The notes under the pieces are model-generated. The model ran no database searches. It saw only the letters and a program-made list of their open reading frames with translations, and was not told where the DNA came from. Shown here one piece after another: positions 29,701 through 38,979 of a stretch of DNA of 64,000 nt. The stretch is from the NCBI GenBank assembly GCA_950097015.1, contig CATNEN010000024.1, positions 3,582,501 to 3,646,500 of the forward strand. Reading direction: 5' to 3'. The DNA is from Macrostomum hystrix. Lineage: Eukaryota; Platyhelminthes; Macrostomidae. Within the stretch, counting starts at the first letter, position 1. The number at the start of each line of letters is the position of its first letter. Position numbers and translations under genes: made by a program.

Positions 29701-32700
29701 CGTTAGATAAGCGTTTGAATCGTTTGAGATGCATTTGAGTCGTTAGAGAAGCGTTTGAGTCGTTTGAGTAGCGTTTGAGTCGTTAGAGAAGTGTTTGAGT
29801 AGTTAGAGAAGCGTTAGAGTTGTTAAAGAAGCGTCTTAGTCGTTAGAGAAGCGTTTGAATCGTTAGAGAAGCATTTGAGTCGTTAGAGAAGCGTCTGATT
29901 AAATATAGAAGCGTCTGAGTAAATAGAGAAGCGTTTGAGTCGTTAGAGAAGCGTTTGAGTCGTTAGAGAAGCGTTTGAGTCGTTAGAGAAGCGTCTGAGT
30001 AGCTGGAGAAGCGTTTGAGTCGTTTCAGAAGCGTTTGAGTAGTTAGAGAAGCGTTTGAAAGAATTGTTTCTAAGATTCGTCGTTAGAAAAGCGCGTTAGC
30101 AACTGTATTTTTCATCAACGGACACTGGCTTGACCCTTAATCCTCGTGAAGCAGAATAGACTCAGAGAGAGGCAGAGAAACAAAACCGCATGATCTGTTC
30201 AATCACTGGGAATCCAGTTTTATAAAGTGCGCCCTGCCACTCCGTAGCACTACTCCGATCAAGCGGAGAAAGAGAATAAGAGAATAGGATAGAGCCAAGG
30301 AATGGAGGCGGAGGGGGGTAGCGGCCCAAATCGATTGGCTCCTCTCTCTCTCTCTGGGCGCAGTCCCGTGGGATTGCTTCGAGATCCCACGCCGCAATGT
30401 TCGACTAGACTATATAGAAGCTTAGCTGGGAAAATAAGCAGCCCATTCTCATGGAACTTAGCCTATTCTAGTTATTCATTACAGGAGCGTTTTATTGTGC
30501 CAAAGGAGTTTAGACAGCGCGAAACCACTATGTGGTCACAGTGGGACACGTCAGGGGGCGGGGATAAAACGTATCCCTGTTTTCTTGCTCAACTGTTTCT
30601 GAATTTCTTTCTCCAGTTCATAACGTATGTCTCGTAGTTTGGGTCGCACTCGCACTATGCCAAATCAACAACAGGAAATGAATTTAGAGCTAGAGTGACT
30701 GAGTGACGAAACTGCTGAAATTTACTTACTGGCTAAATTGTTTCTACACTATGCACACATTTTTGATATCCAATGAATTGCCAGCTCTGCTTTCAAAGGC
30801 CCGGATTAAGTTCTGGATCTTTTAAGAATGTTTTAATGGTGCGTTAACTGCCAAAGCAAACTTACATAAGAAATGTCAATAAATAAGACAGCTGTCAAAG
30901 CGTGTCATACAGAGGTGGCACGGGGCTGGTATTTTATTATAAACATGCATTAATATTAGGTAATAATTACAGACTAATGCAATGTGGCGAGGACGCAATT
31001 TATTCAATAACGGCTGTTTGAGCATTGCATGATCGAACGGAAGGCAAATTGACGGAGATTAGAAAAGAAAATATTTTCGGGAAAAATGATTTTGTCCTCT
31101 TAAGTCGCCAATTAACTGTACTAGGACTAGGAAGCTATTTGCCTCTATAAATGGCGAATTGAGGTGCGAAGGGAAGTATAAAAGGGCAAAGTCAATTTGT
31201 AGCAGATCGAGAAGGACTGTGTCTTCCATCACGCTCTCCTCCATCATCACCCTCAGGGATGGAAAGCATGAATATGCAGCTAGCCTTTATACAGTAATTC
31301 TAATGCCTGTCTGAAACCAGTGCGTAGCAACAACAACAGCTGCTGCTGCTGCTAATGCCGTTTCTGCAGTTGTGTCGTGTTGGTTTCAAAGAACGGCGAG
31401 CAAGCGTCTTCACAGTCTCTCTCTAGATTTGTGTGCGTGCCTGCGCATATTCCCCATGCGCTGTCCGGGCATTGCTTTCCTACATCTTCTTTCTTGATCC
31501 TAATTTCCCAACCGAAAGCAACTGGCCTGGGCTTTACTACTTAGTATAGATGCGTGCGCTGTGTGTGTATAGCTACTCCGGGGATGTCTTGGGCGATGCA
31601 AATTAGCTGCGCAAACCCGGCTTCCACAGGCTGAATTCCATTTGCAAGTTTCAGTGGCGAGCGTGGTGGCCGTGGCAGAGACTAGCAGGCGCTATGCACA
31701 GACCGAGGCAATAAACAGCGTATTAGACATGCGAGCCAATGCGCCGTTATATTTCTGTCTAGCAAACGATGCTTCTGTCATCCACAACCACGGGAGGAGG
31801 CCGGGTGGGACAGATGGATGGATGCCAACCCAGGGGGAACGGGAGCAGAAGTAGCGGGCCGAGTGATTGCCCTACAGTCCGGCCTGGGCTGTTTCGCATT
31901 CGACAGCAGCAGCTGCTGGGTTGAGGGCGACTTGTTTGTTTATCCTGCTCCGCCAATACCTTTGGTATCATGCCGTCTGTGCGTGAAATGTGAAATCACT
32001 GAGACGGCTGTCTTCATCTCCATATGGACAACTTGTCAGTATGTTTAATATACACCTCCGACCGCACTATGCCTTAAGTAAATTCTGCATGTGGGTACTT
32101 TCTAGATGTAGTATAATTGATTAAAACATTTTGCCTATAAAGCATTCTCCATGGACAAACAAGCAAACATGCGAGCTTAGATTAGAGTTTAGTAAATAGG
32201 ACTAGCAGTTTAGCCCCCCACGCACCCGCTTCTCGAGTACCCAACTGATCCCCTCAGTATCAAAATGATTCCATCAGACGATCCTTTAGTAACCAAAATC
32301 TCCTTCACTAACCAACTAATCCATCCGCTTTAATGATTCCCCCAGCTTCATATTAAGCAAGGAAGCTTAGCTACCGACACTGTTAAATTCTGCAAAGCAA
32401 GAATTGCATCCATTTTAGCATCGTGATCTTTAAAGGTTAAGATGAAGCATATACGTAGCGTGCTCTATTTCGTAAACAATGAATTTAAACCACGTGTCCA
32501 AGGGCATACACTACATTAGTCGGTTTCTGTTCGCGTTGATGCATATAATAACCGACATTGTTCATTGGAGACGAATTCAGAGAATGAGAAAAGCGCTAAA
32601 TTACGAGCTTAAAAATCTATTTACACAGAAAAGCTAACCAATTAGGAAAGTCTTATAATGTTTCGTTCGAAGTTGAGCATTGATGTTTTCTTCTGGTTAC

Positions 32701-35700
32701 AGAAGCGAGTAGGATTCCGTTATGGCCTAACACTGTACCATGTCTAGGCACGAAACAGGAGAATGTGGTTTCTTAGAAATCTGTGTGCACTTTTGCTACG
32801 CAGTCAAGCGATTCCTCAATTCTCACTATAAGCATTGGGCTTCAGGGCTTCATTTTTTATTGTCAACCCCACAATGCAATGCCCACTTTGCTTTCTAGTT
32901 TAATCATTTTCAACTCAAACTCATCACACTCACTCTAAAACGAAAAGAGATTTCCATTAAAATTTGTACAAAATCTATTTTTAGATGGGTTTGATTTATT
33001 GACAGCCCAGTAAGCAGAAATTGCAATGCCACTAATCTATCCGTGACATTCACTTAAGATTTGGTTAACAATCGATGACAAGTTCATTGTATTCATTCAC
33101 CTTTTGACATGCATTTAACAAACCCATTTAACAATGGGTTAGGTGTCATGCTTTAAATTTTATAACTGAGTATTTCGATTCAATCAACACGAATTGCGCT
33201 GAAGTTTTCGACATTCGAATTACAACGAATCACTTCTCATTCACGTTTTAGTTTGCATAAATTGAATGAACACGAAACTGGCACACACTCACTGAAGGAA
33301 CAGGGGAACTGGCACACACTCACTGAAGGAACAGGGGAACTGGCACACACTCACTGTAGGGACAGGGGAACTGGCACACACTCACTGAAGTAACAGGGGA
33401 ACTGGCACACACTCACTGAAGTAACAGGGGAACTGGCACACACTCACTGAAGTAACAGGGGAACTGGCACACACTCACTGAAGGAACAGGGGAACTGGCA
33501 CACACTCACTGAAGGAACAGGGGAACTGGCACACACTCACTGAAGGAACAGGGGAACTGGCACACACTCACTCAACGAACAGGGGAACTGGCACACACTC
33601 CCTGAAGGAACAGGGGAACTGGTACACACTCACTCAACGAACAGGGGAACTGGCACACACTCACTCAACGAACAGGGGAACTGGCACACACTCACTCAAC
33701 GAACAGGGGAACTGGCACACACTCACTCAACGAACAGGGGAACTGGCACACTCCCTGAAGGGACAGGGGAACTGGCACACACTCACTGAAGGAACAGGGG
33801 AACTGGTACACACTCACTCAACGAACAGGGGAACTGGCACACACTCACTCAACGAACAGGGGAACTGGCACACACTCACTCAACGAACAGGGGAACTGGC
33901 ACACTCCCTGAAGGGACAGGGGAACTGGCACACACTCACTGAAGGAACAGGGGAACTGGCACACACTCCCTGAAGTAACAGGGGAACTGGCACACACTCA
34001 CTGAAGGAACAGGGGAACTGGCACACACTCACTGAAGGAACAATGGAACACAATGACTGAAAAGTGCATACTTAAAAGTACAACTGAGAGACGGCTGTTG
34101 CACAGAAAATAATGGGAATAAATACTGGGTATCAGATATTTAAATACTAGTCAATCAATCAGCTATTTTTAATCCGAACAGGATTAGTTTTATCGATAAA
34201 TCCAGAAGGATCTAAGTATCCTAATCTCACTTTAATATTGAAAAATTGATTGTCTTTTTTAATAAGGAAATTAAAACAGGAAAGTTGTTATGGATAAAGC
34301 TGCTTAGTAGGAAACTGATAAAGCATTTTCGTTTATTCTTTCTGGCAACAGCCAATTCAGAATGACTGACCCTTTGAATTTTGTGCGCTTTTGTGTATTT
34401 GTGTGGGTGTCTGCGCTTGTAGTCGCGAGTGCGATTATGCGAGCAAAGCTGCAGCAGCAGCAACACACTGGCAGCCCAACAGAATAGCAGAAACGTCAAT
34501 TGAAGTGGAAGAGAGAGCGAGCCAACGGAGCAAGACGAACGGAGAATGACAAGAATGTTGTATAAGTTACGAGTCTAAAAATAATTATAATTCATTTTTT
34601 TAATTATCAATGTTTCTGCAGGAAAGCGACTCTGAATGTAAAAAAACTAGATAGGAGGAGTAAAATGAGACAGGGAAAATGGTATACTGAGGCTGAATCG
34701 GAGAGAGGCAACTCAGCGGACATTGTCCGTTCAAAACAGGCCGAAAACTAGAAAAAATCAAACGAGTACATCTGTACTAATTAGCTGCTCTCAGCTCGTC
34801 TTGCTGCACCGCAAGCGAAGTGCAAAGCGCTCGACGAAGTTGAAGCAAATGCGACTGCTAGCTTGGAAACTATTTGCCTACAAATTAGCAGGCAGGCAGG
34901 ACTTAAAATGTGTAATTAGCTCGCAGAAAAACCATGAAGTACTGAGAGCCAAGTTCGAATGTCTAACCAACAACCTGCACGACGGTTTTGAGAAGAGATC
35001 TTATTAAGTCTCAGTGAACTCTTTGGGCACCGTACTGTGAATTGTTCACATAAAAATAAACAATCTATACTCATATACAAAATTCCCAGTGGGTCTCTAT
35101 ACAGATGCTGTGAATTAATTCCTGAATTAATTCGTTCAGCAGTGATAAAAAGACGACTCACTACTCAAAGACCATGTAGAGCAAGCCGTCCGAGCTGAAG
35201 GTCTCGCACAGTTCAACAATGTGGCTGTGCTTCAGTTGGCGACAAATTTCCACCTCCCGGTGTAGATCTGAGCAGAACACGGAATAAATCAAAGAAAGCT
35301 GTCAGAAATTCTGTTCGTGCCCTTTCAGTGCAGATTTTATCAAACTCTGTCTGTTTTTGTTTCATTTCATTTTTTTCATTGCCCCACTCTAAAGCTCTTA
35401 AATCATATAGTTTTTTGTTACAATTTCTGTCGCTGTTGTTATCGAATCTATCGAGTTTAAATGTTTATTCGCGAAATTAGGTATTCATTGTCTAGCAAAA
35501 AATTATACTAGATCCTAGAAAAGTAAAACAGACTGACAATTAACTAAATTACCTTCATCAGTCAGACCAGGATTGGAAGTAAACTTTGCGACATCGACAA
35601 TCTTCACAGCATACTGCTTCTGGGTCCGCCTGTGAATGCATTTTCTGAATACGCTAAATGGACCCCTGAAAAGTAAAAATATATATATATAGTTCAGGGC

Positions 35701-36005
35701 GACTGATTATTACACTTGTATTATTAAAGAGTACCACCAAATGAGTAGAAAAGCAGCACCATATATTTATGCCTACCAGACTTAGATTCTCATTCGAAAT
35801 GAGACTTTTCGTTTTAAAATAAACGGCACTTTTTAATACGTTATTAATAAATCAGAGTTATATATATTATTATTTACCTTCCAACGACTTCCATTTGTTT
35901 GTAAATGTCGTCAAACGCTTTATCATCGCTCGCTGAATTGGTGTACTCAGCAAAGTCCGATGCTTCAATGTTTTGAGAGTGATTTATACTTTCGCTTCTA
36001 TTCAT
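5608..36005 (-). CDS. CASK: CASK (MAGUK-family CaMK-like pseudokinase scaffold), eight-exon 5' part
   Basis: Gene span; joined exons are 36005-35878, 35665-35553, 35267-35162, 13263-13186, 12067-11892, 10003-9828, 9140-8843 and 5726-5608. CASK is a membrane-associated guanylate kinase scaffold at synapses and epithelial junctions that binds neurexin/syndecan tails, Veli and Mint. The spliced product here is 398 residues: kinase-like domain about 37-300, CaM-binding-like segment about 300-340, then the start of L27. All junctions are GT-AG and every phase matches. Diagnostic motifs are AVKIVD (Lys64), HRDLKPHC (162-169), GGFG instead of DFG (about 184-187), [10 protein letters not shown] and [15 protein letters not shown] followed by Cys rather than Asn, and GFG rather than DFG, are the CASK pseudokinase hallmarks. 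The second L27, PDZ, SH3 and guanylate kinase exons were not found and should lie beyond the left edge. CASK orthology is very secure. Confidence 0.95.
5727..7435. other. CASK intron 7, AT-rich part
   Basis: Strongly AT-rich between 5800 and 6500, with several degenerate GAATTC/AAGAAT motifs. A CA dinucleotide run is at about 6979-7002. No exon seen. Confidence 0.55.
7436..7966. repeat. 16-bp tandem array, degenerate
   Basis: The unit is CTAAATCCCAGAATCC with many substitutions and indels, so it is older than the neighbouring arrays. Confidence 0.93.
7967..8492. other. CASK intron 7, no feature recognised
   Basis: Contains a short GA-rich run at about 8164-8190 and otherwise unique AT-rich sequence. 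Confidence 0.5.
8493..8792. repeat. 20-bp tandem array, 15 copies
   Basis: Unit TCTTCTGTCACTCCACATCC. It ends 50 bases downstream of the CASK exon 7 donor. Confidence 0.97.
8843..9140 (-). CDS. CASK: CASK exon 7 (kinase C-lobe end and CaM-binding-like segment)
   Basis: Acceptor ccgcag, 298 bases, donor gtgaga (phase 0 in, phase 1 out). Encodes [38 protein letters not shown] and [20 protein letters not shown], the CaMKII-like autoinhibitory/calmodulin-binding segment of CASK, then an acidic linker. Minisatellites lie close on both sides: a 20-bp array ends about 50 bases past the donor and a 32-bp array starts about 50 bases before the acceptor. Confidence 0.96.
9190..9545. repeat. 32-bp tandem array in CASK intron 6
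   Basis: Alternating unit types share GGAGGAGTGAGGTTGGTG with either GTTTGTACATTGT or CTGGTGTATATTCT. It starts about 50 bases from the exon 7 acceptor. The core resembles the array at 12091. Confidence 0.93.
9828..10003 (-). CDS. CASK: CASK exon 6 (activation segment, APE motif)
   Basis: Acceptor ctcacag, 176 bases, donor gtaaac (phase 1 in, phase 0 out). Encodes [40 protein letters not shown] and [18 protein letters not shown], matching the activation segment, APE and helix F-G of CASK. Confidence 0.97.
10004..11093. other. CASK intron 5, non-repeat part with a repeat C fragment
   Basis: Bases about 10180-10300 match dispersed repeat C on the minus strand (GGGGAAATAGCGTGGCTTTT, compare 59470). 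No other feature seen. Confidence 0.55.
11094..11682. repeat. 17/18-bp tandem array in CASK intron 5
   Basis: The unit is CACAGTAGGGGAGATGG, with an 18-bp variant carrying one extra C (CACCAGTAGG). About 34 copies. Open frames of up to 268 codons here are array artefacts. Confidence 0.96.
11892..12067 (-). CDS. CASK: CASK exon 5 (catalytic loop and GFG)
   Basis: Acceptor cctcag, 176 bases, donor gtaagc (phase 2 in, phase 1 out). Encodes [40 protein letters not shown] and [10 protein letters not shown]. The catalytic-loop Asn is Cys and the DFG Asp is Gly, the two changes that define CASK as a pseudokinase or Mg-independent kinase. A 30-bp minisatellite begins about 23 bases upstream of the acceptor. 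Confidence 0.97.
12091..12390. repeat. 30-bp tandem array, ten copies
   Basis: The unit contains AGCGTGCGTACATTGAAGGA then GTGGGGTTGG. It is nearly homogeneous and begins about 23 bases upstream (minus sense) of the CASK exon 5 acceptor, so it overlaps the usual branch-point region. Confidence 0.97.
12391..12925. other. CASK intron 4, no feature recognised
   Basis: Unique sequence; no exon or repeat recognised. Confidence 0.5.
12926..13178 (+). mobile_element. Degenerate SINE-A copy next to CASK exon 4
   Basis: tRNA-like B-box GCGAGTTCGAATCTCATCC at about 12955, then GAGCAAGACTCTTAA, a diverged middle, and the core palindrome CAGTCCATGGACTG at 13157-13170. It ends 8 bases from the exon 4 donor. 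Confidence 0.65.
13186..13263 (-). CDS. CASK: CASK exon 4 (post-hinge helix)
   Basis: Acceptor attgcag, 78 bases, donor gtgagt (phase 2 in and out). Encodes [20 protein letters not shown] then SESVA, matching the vertebrate [20 protein letters not shown] and SEAVA. A SINE-A-like copy lies just inside the downstream intron, with its palindromic core at 13157-13170. Confidence 0.95.
13264..13604. other. Start of CASK intron 3, no feature recognised
   Basis: Unique sequence next to exon 4; no repeat or exon recognised. Confidence 0.5.
13605..17385. repeat. 49-bp tandem array with about 1.06-kb higher-order repeat
   Basis: Each unit begins TTGCTAATGATGTACATCTG and continues ATAGATT. Main type is 49 bp (tail ACAATTGGTGCAATCTAGAC); a shorter 40-bp type ends GCGAAAGGGATTG, and a third type has ACTGGACTATTAGAAGTGG. 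Estimated 80 units. Marker variants recur about 1060 bases apart (15319 and 16379; 15793 and 16855). Confidence 0.97.
17386..18111 (+). other. CASK intron 3 with a possible SINE-A fragment
   Basis: Bases about 17837-17990 show a B-box-like GGGATCGAATTC and the SINE-A body phrase CTGGGTGAGCTGAAGCACT, but it is too diverged to be sure. The rest is unique. Confidence 0.45.
18112..18352 (+). mobile_element. SINE-A copy, near full length
   Basis: tRNA-like head GGTGGTAGCCAAGTGGTTAG and GGGGGTTCGATTCTCGAC; body includes the palindrome CAGTCCATGGACTG at 18283-18296 and ends with GCGCCCCCTGATAGCTGC. Confidence 0.8.
18353..18764. other. CASK intron 3, no feature recognised
   Basis: Unique sequence, no repeat recognised. 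Confidence 0.45.
18765..18965 (+). mobile_element. Dispersed repeat C
   Basis: Includes a B-box-like GAGTTCGATTCCGCG and the phrases TTTCAAATACCCACTGCCTA and CGATTTTCGTGAAACTCCAC. Related copies are at 2095-2250 (+), about 10180-10300 (-) and 59395-59500 (-). Possibly a third tRNA-derived SINE. Confidence 0.6.
18966..19734. other. CASK intron 3, no feature recognised
   Basis: Unique; a short CA run near 19364. No exon seen. Confidence 0.45.
19735..20532. repeat. 32-bp tandem array, two sub-families
   Basis: The main unit contains GTCAGTTCTGACAGTAAAGA then CACAAGACAGCA. From 20405 it changes to a sub-family with GTTCTGATGATTGAGACACA. About 25 copies. Confidence 0.95.
20533..21109. other. CASK intron 3, no feature recognised
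   Basis: Unique sequence, no feature recognised. Confidence 0.45.
21110..21805. repeat. 15-bp tandem array, about 46 near-perfect copies
   Basis: Unit CCCGATTCACAGAAT. Because the unit is a multiple of three, several frames stay open for more than 160 codons; these are not genes. Confidence 0.97.
21806..22719. other. CASK intron 3, no feature recognised
   Basis: Mixed unique sequence, more GC-rich between 22020 and 22500. No exon or repeat seen. Confidence 0.45.
22720..23062. repeat. Degenerate tandem array of about 55-60 bp units
   Basis: Six or so diverged copies of a unit with CTCAAAGGGGTTTCCC and AGTTTCTAAAAATAGTAA. Old and strongly mutated. Confidence 0.8.
23063..24003. other. CASK intron 3, no feature recognised
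   Basis: AT-rich unique sequence. GGGATTTC-like phrases near 23850 may be decayed edges of the next array. Confidence 0.45.
24004..24442. repeat. 21-bp tandem array decaying to the right
   Basis: The unit contains ACTCTTTGGGGTTTCACAAA (one further base). Copies after 24300 are increasingly diverged. Confidence 0.95.
24443..25984. other. CASK intron 3 with two SINE fragments
   Basis: Bases about 24880-24960 hold a tRNA-like head (GTCAGGAGTTCGAATCCC). Bases about 25150-25245 match the 3' part of SINE-B (AGAATTGCCTCCTGGCTGGC, CACAGCCCTCCTGCAAATAT). A GA-rich run is near 25405. Confidence 0.6.
25985..26362. repeat. 24-bp tandem array, about 15 copies
   Basis: The unit contains CTTGCTGCGATTCTGTCTAT then GAAT. 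The same core appears three times at 860-925. Confidence 0.95.
26363..28186 (-). other. CASK intron 3 with a SINE-A fragment and (CTG)n
   Basis: Bases 27325-27470 match the SINE-A body on the minus strand (palindrome-derived CAGTCCGTGGACTG at 27344-27357), with the head missing. A CTG run is at about 27818-27843. Otherwise no feature. Confidence 0.65.
28187..28527 (-). mobile_element. SINE-B copy, near full length
   Basis: On the minus strand it begins GGGTGAGTGGCAGAGCGGTT and AACGCGTTTGCCTCTCGC, then a B-box-like GAGCTCGATTCCGCGG. The body contains CCTTGAGGGCCAACCTCCAA and ends GAGGGCTGC reversed near 28187. Confidence 0.85.
28528..29269. other. CASK intron 3, no feature recognised
   Basis: Unique; a short CAG-like stretch near 28685. 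Confidence 0.45.
29270..30060. repeat. 20-bp tandem array, degenerate
   Basis: Unit GTTAGAGAAGCGTTTGAGTC with many point variants (GTCTGAGTAAATA, GATGCATTTGAGTC). About 39 copies. Confidence 0.95.
30061..33282. other. CASK intron 3, longest array-free intronic stretch
   Basis: 3.2 kb of mostly unique sequence. Locally GC-rich patches occur at 30230-30420 and 31600-31900, and there is a CAACAACAACAGCTGCTG tract near 31328. No exon recognised. Regulatory elements are possible but not supported. Confidence 0.45.
33283..34060. repeat. 31-bp tandem array with block duplication
   Basis: The unit contains AACTGGCACACACTCACTGA then AGGAACAGGGG. A sub-family with CTCAACGAACAGG appears in two similar blocks (near 33621 and 33805). 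About 25 copies. Confidence 0.96.
34061..35161. other. CASK intron 3, 5' end
   Basis: Unique AT-rich sequence up to exon 3; no exon or repeat recognised. Confidence 0.45.
35162..35267 (-). CDS. CASK: CASK exon 3 (helix C and hinge)
   Basis: Acceptor gctcag, 106 bases, strong donor gtgagt after the bases TA (phase 1 in, phase 2 out). Encodes [20 protein letters not shown] and [12 protein letters not shown], matching the helix C and hinge of CASK. The split codon TA|C gives Tyr at the position that is Phe in vertebrates. The following intron is the longest in the gene, 13264-35161. Confidence 0.95.
35553..35665 (-). CDS. CASK: CASK exon 2 (glycine loop and catalytic-lysine strand)
   Basis: Acceptor cttttcag, then 113 bases, donor gtaatt (phase 2 in, phase 1 out). 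It encodes [13 protein letters not shown] and [20 protein letters not shown], nearly the same as vertebrate CASK GPFSVVRRCINRE and [20 protein letters not shown]. It carries the ATP-site lysine (residue 64). Confidence 0.95.
35878..36005 (-). CDS. CASK: CASK exon 1 (start codon, N-terminus to glycine loop)
   Basis: ATG at 36005-36003 with an in-frame TAA two codons upstream, so this start is well supported for this exon. It encodes 42 residues plus two bases, rich in Ser/Asn/Asp, ending in IYKQMEVVG, which aligns with the YELCEVIG strand before the glycine-rich loop of animal CASK. The donor follows the bases AG (gtaaat, phase 2). The extension before the kinase domain is longer than the roughly 10 residues in vertebrate CASK. 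Confidence 0.9.
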
Positions 36006-37277
36006 ATTTTAAGAGTTCGTTTGTTAAATAATAAATTGTAAGAAGGCGGATATGTTCTACTCTCAAAGAATAAAACAGCGATTTCTTATTTCATGTTGCC
36101 AAATTATTAGAGATCGACAATCAGAAGAGATCGACAGTCAGAAGTCAAAGTCAATCACGTCGAAAAAATTGTGGCCAAAACATGTATTTGGCTTCTAAAA
36201 ATGTCAAAAAAGAAGTGGTTACTTCGTTAAATTATGCTGATACAAGGGCCGTCGTTTCTTAATCAGTTAATATCAAATGCTATGTACATCTTGAACTTTC
36301 GCATGCTTGCTAGGCTTACAACTAAGGCACGAGATTCAAATTTAAAAATTCTGACAATAAGCGGCTTAACAAAGTAGTTTAGCATCATCTTTATAATATG
36401 ACGTATTGACGTATTGCTCGATTCTTACTTAAAAAGAGTTTTGTTTAATATTAATTAATCACTGCTAAAACTTCTTTATACTTGGCTTCGTTGTATCGGC
36501 CTGATTCTTGTATAGTTTTTAGATGTATTTCTTATAAATGTAAGTTCGAGATGGCCTGGACAACTCAATCGTTGCATCGTCTTCCTTATCTAGCTTTTAT
36601 ATATTGAATATTTAGTAGTATAGAATTGTGGCGTTATTTATAATTGTAATTTTGTTCGATTGTATGAACAAGGAGTTGCTTTTGCATCAAGTAAAATTCA
36701 ATTAAACTAACAACAGGAACTATTTCATTTAATTGCTTTTTTAATCATAGACTAAGTAAAAAGTTAAATATTTTCTAGGCATACATGATATCTCAGTTTC
36801 TTATATATTCTCAATACTATACTCACAATCAACAATATATAGTTATTTTTCACAGACTGATTACTTTTAGGAAATCATGTATTTTTCTTTTACACAATAG
36901 TTAAAATTGATTGCTATCACAGCTATGTTTAAATTATAAGATAAGACATTGCCAGGATTGACTGGAACACAGCTTTTATAACATCTATAATTTATTATAT
37001 TTTTATTGATAATATACTATTTTTTAATATAAGGCTTTTGAGTACTTTTTGAGTGTTTTAAAAGAAACAAGTTTAAATAAAATTACTAATTAGGCTAATC
37101 ATTCAATTTTATGTTGTAACTGGCCTATTGGGTATTATTATAACTACATTTATAAAACCAGCAATTTTATTGTCTATTTTAATGTTTTAAATCATTTTAA
37201 TTGGAATTAGGATTAAATCTGCTTTGTACAGTTTAAGTTTTTGACTCTGAACTTGCATGATTGCAACTAATTCACAT
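36006..37277. promoter_or_regulatory. CASK side of the CASK-NCK divergent intergenic region
   Basis: AT-rich region upstream of the CASK start with no arrays. It must contain CASK 5' sequences (or 5' UTR exons) by position, but no specific promoter element is claimed. Confidence 0.4.
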
Positions 37278-37690
37278 AGGGGTTGGTAGCAGAGTGGTTA
37301 GCGATTGCCTTATGCACCAATGTCCTTAGTTCTTATACCTTATGCCTTATACCTTATGCCTTATGCACCAATGTCTTAATTCTACAGCAAGGCCACATTA
37401 ATTTTGGGTGCAGCCATGGAGAGGAGTCTTGGGGACTTAAGCAATTTATGCCCTTGAGGGCCAACCTCCAAGGCACAATGAAATTTATAGTTCCTGACAA
37501 TTAAGTCAAGTCAGGGCAGATATACAAACCTGTGTAAGCCTAAGCAAACAGTATCTTGTTGATACAAGTGTCTGTGCTTAAGATTCAGCAAAATAAGCAG
37601 AATTGCCTCCTTGTTGGCTATGGGTCTAGTGTCATCAAATGATGTGCAATTGCCTACAGCCCTCCTACAATTATTATAATTATTATTAGG
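37278..37690 (+). mobile_element. SINE-B copy, diverged and AT-shifted
   Basis: Head GGGGTTGGTAGCAGAGTGGTT, body CCCTTGAGGGCCAACCTCCA and AATTGCCTCCTTGTTGGCTA, tail ending in ATTATTATTA. It has many C/G to T/A differences from other copies and a small duplication near 37330-37370. Confidence 0.8.
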
Positions 37691-38979
37691 CCTATTAACT
37701 AATTCACATGTTCTATACTCAAAGAGAGCTTTTAAGTTATAGCTAGACAATAGCTAGCTATCTAGCAAAATATTATATTTGTCATAAACTCATTTTAAGG
37801 GTAATTGACCTATACTATGTAAGAACAGATTTGGTGCCAAATTCAAATCAAAATAATTTGATGTTTGATGTAGTAAAGCAGAAGACTGCTTTAAAATGTT
37901 GCATAGGCCTAAATTTTATCAACTAAGCTACAAAAAAGAACAAGAGAGTAATTTATTTAATGAATGTTGTTTAGGCTATTATTCTATAGGGCTATATATA
38001 CATAGCTATCACATTAACATTATGTGAGAACAGTATGTGTCAGAATTTTCCTATGAAGCTATAATGGCAAATTGCCTCTTTTGGCATACATTAGCATATT
38101 ATTGCTATAGTGTAATTTTTTTGTATGCATTTGTCATTGGCAATAGGAAAATTATAGTTCTTTGTCATTCTAAGAGTCTATTAAGCCCATTTATCTAGGC
38201 CAATGTGTAGCATGTAAAATATTTAGGACAAGCTCTTAGCATATTATCTAGCTGGCTACCCCCTAGAATATTTTTATAGAACACTTAAAGTGCATAAGAA
38301 AAACTTACTAACCTTTCTTTATCACAATCACAATAGACAGGTCACAATTTAGTAGGCTAAGACAAGTCTAAAGTCTTAAATGTTAATATCAAAAGTAAAA
38401 ACCTGTTTTACAAGGCTAACAAATTTAATTCTTTGATAGCTATTTATTATATATCATTTGCAGGTAAGCAAACTAATCCAGAAATGTTTCCTACCAAATT
38501 GATTTCTTGGGTACAAGCAGTTTAGCAAAATAAAAGAGTCCATTATCTTTATGCAGTACCTAGATTGAGTTTTAGTTTACTTTTTTTCTGCTTACCAATT
38601 GGCTCTTAGAGTAGTTACAGACTTCCATTATGGTTTGGTGGTCATCTATTCTTTTAACAACTAATAAATTGCATAGGCCTACTTCCTAAACTCTGCTTAA
38701 TGATTGTTAACTAGTGTAGCTATAGGTATTAATGTTTAGGTAAACTAAGATGTTATTTATTATGCAATCAACTTATCAAATTTCTCATTTTCAGCCTGGC
38801 TGACGAGCAACAAAGCCAATAGCAAGATTTAATAATTCATCACTACTGCCATTAACTATACTGATCAAACTATATTTTGATAGAACTAATCGTGCTCTTT
38901 TATCTCCCCGAAGTCAGTTAATCTATTAGTTGGCTGAATTATAAAGTCAACATATTAATTGGTTCAACCGCCATCAAGC
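37691..38979. promoter_or_regulatory. NCK side of the divergent intergenic region
   Basis: AT-rich and array-free. A good acceptor ends at 38794 (tttctcattttcag), suggesting a spliced 5' UTR exon before the NCK ATG. No TATA element can be assigned with confidence. Confidence 0.4.

Noticed and set aside
30335..30420. tRNA-like or coding GC-rich patch
   Set aside because: No cloverleaf, no splice-phase-compatible frame and no recognised protein.
38959..38979. NCK start at the in-frame TTG
   Set aside because: An ATG follows seven codons later and the SH3 domain begins after it; non-ATG starts are rare in animals.
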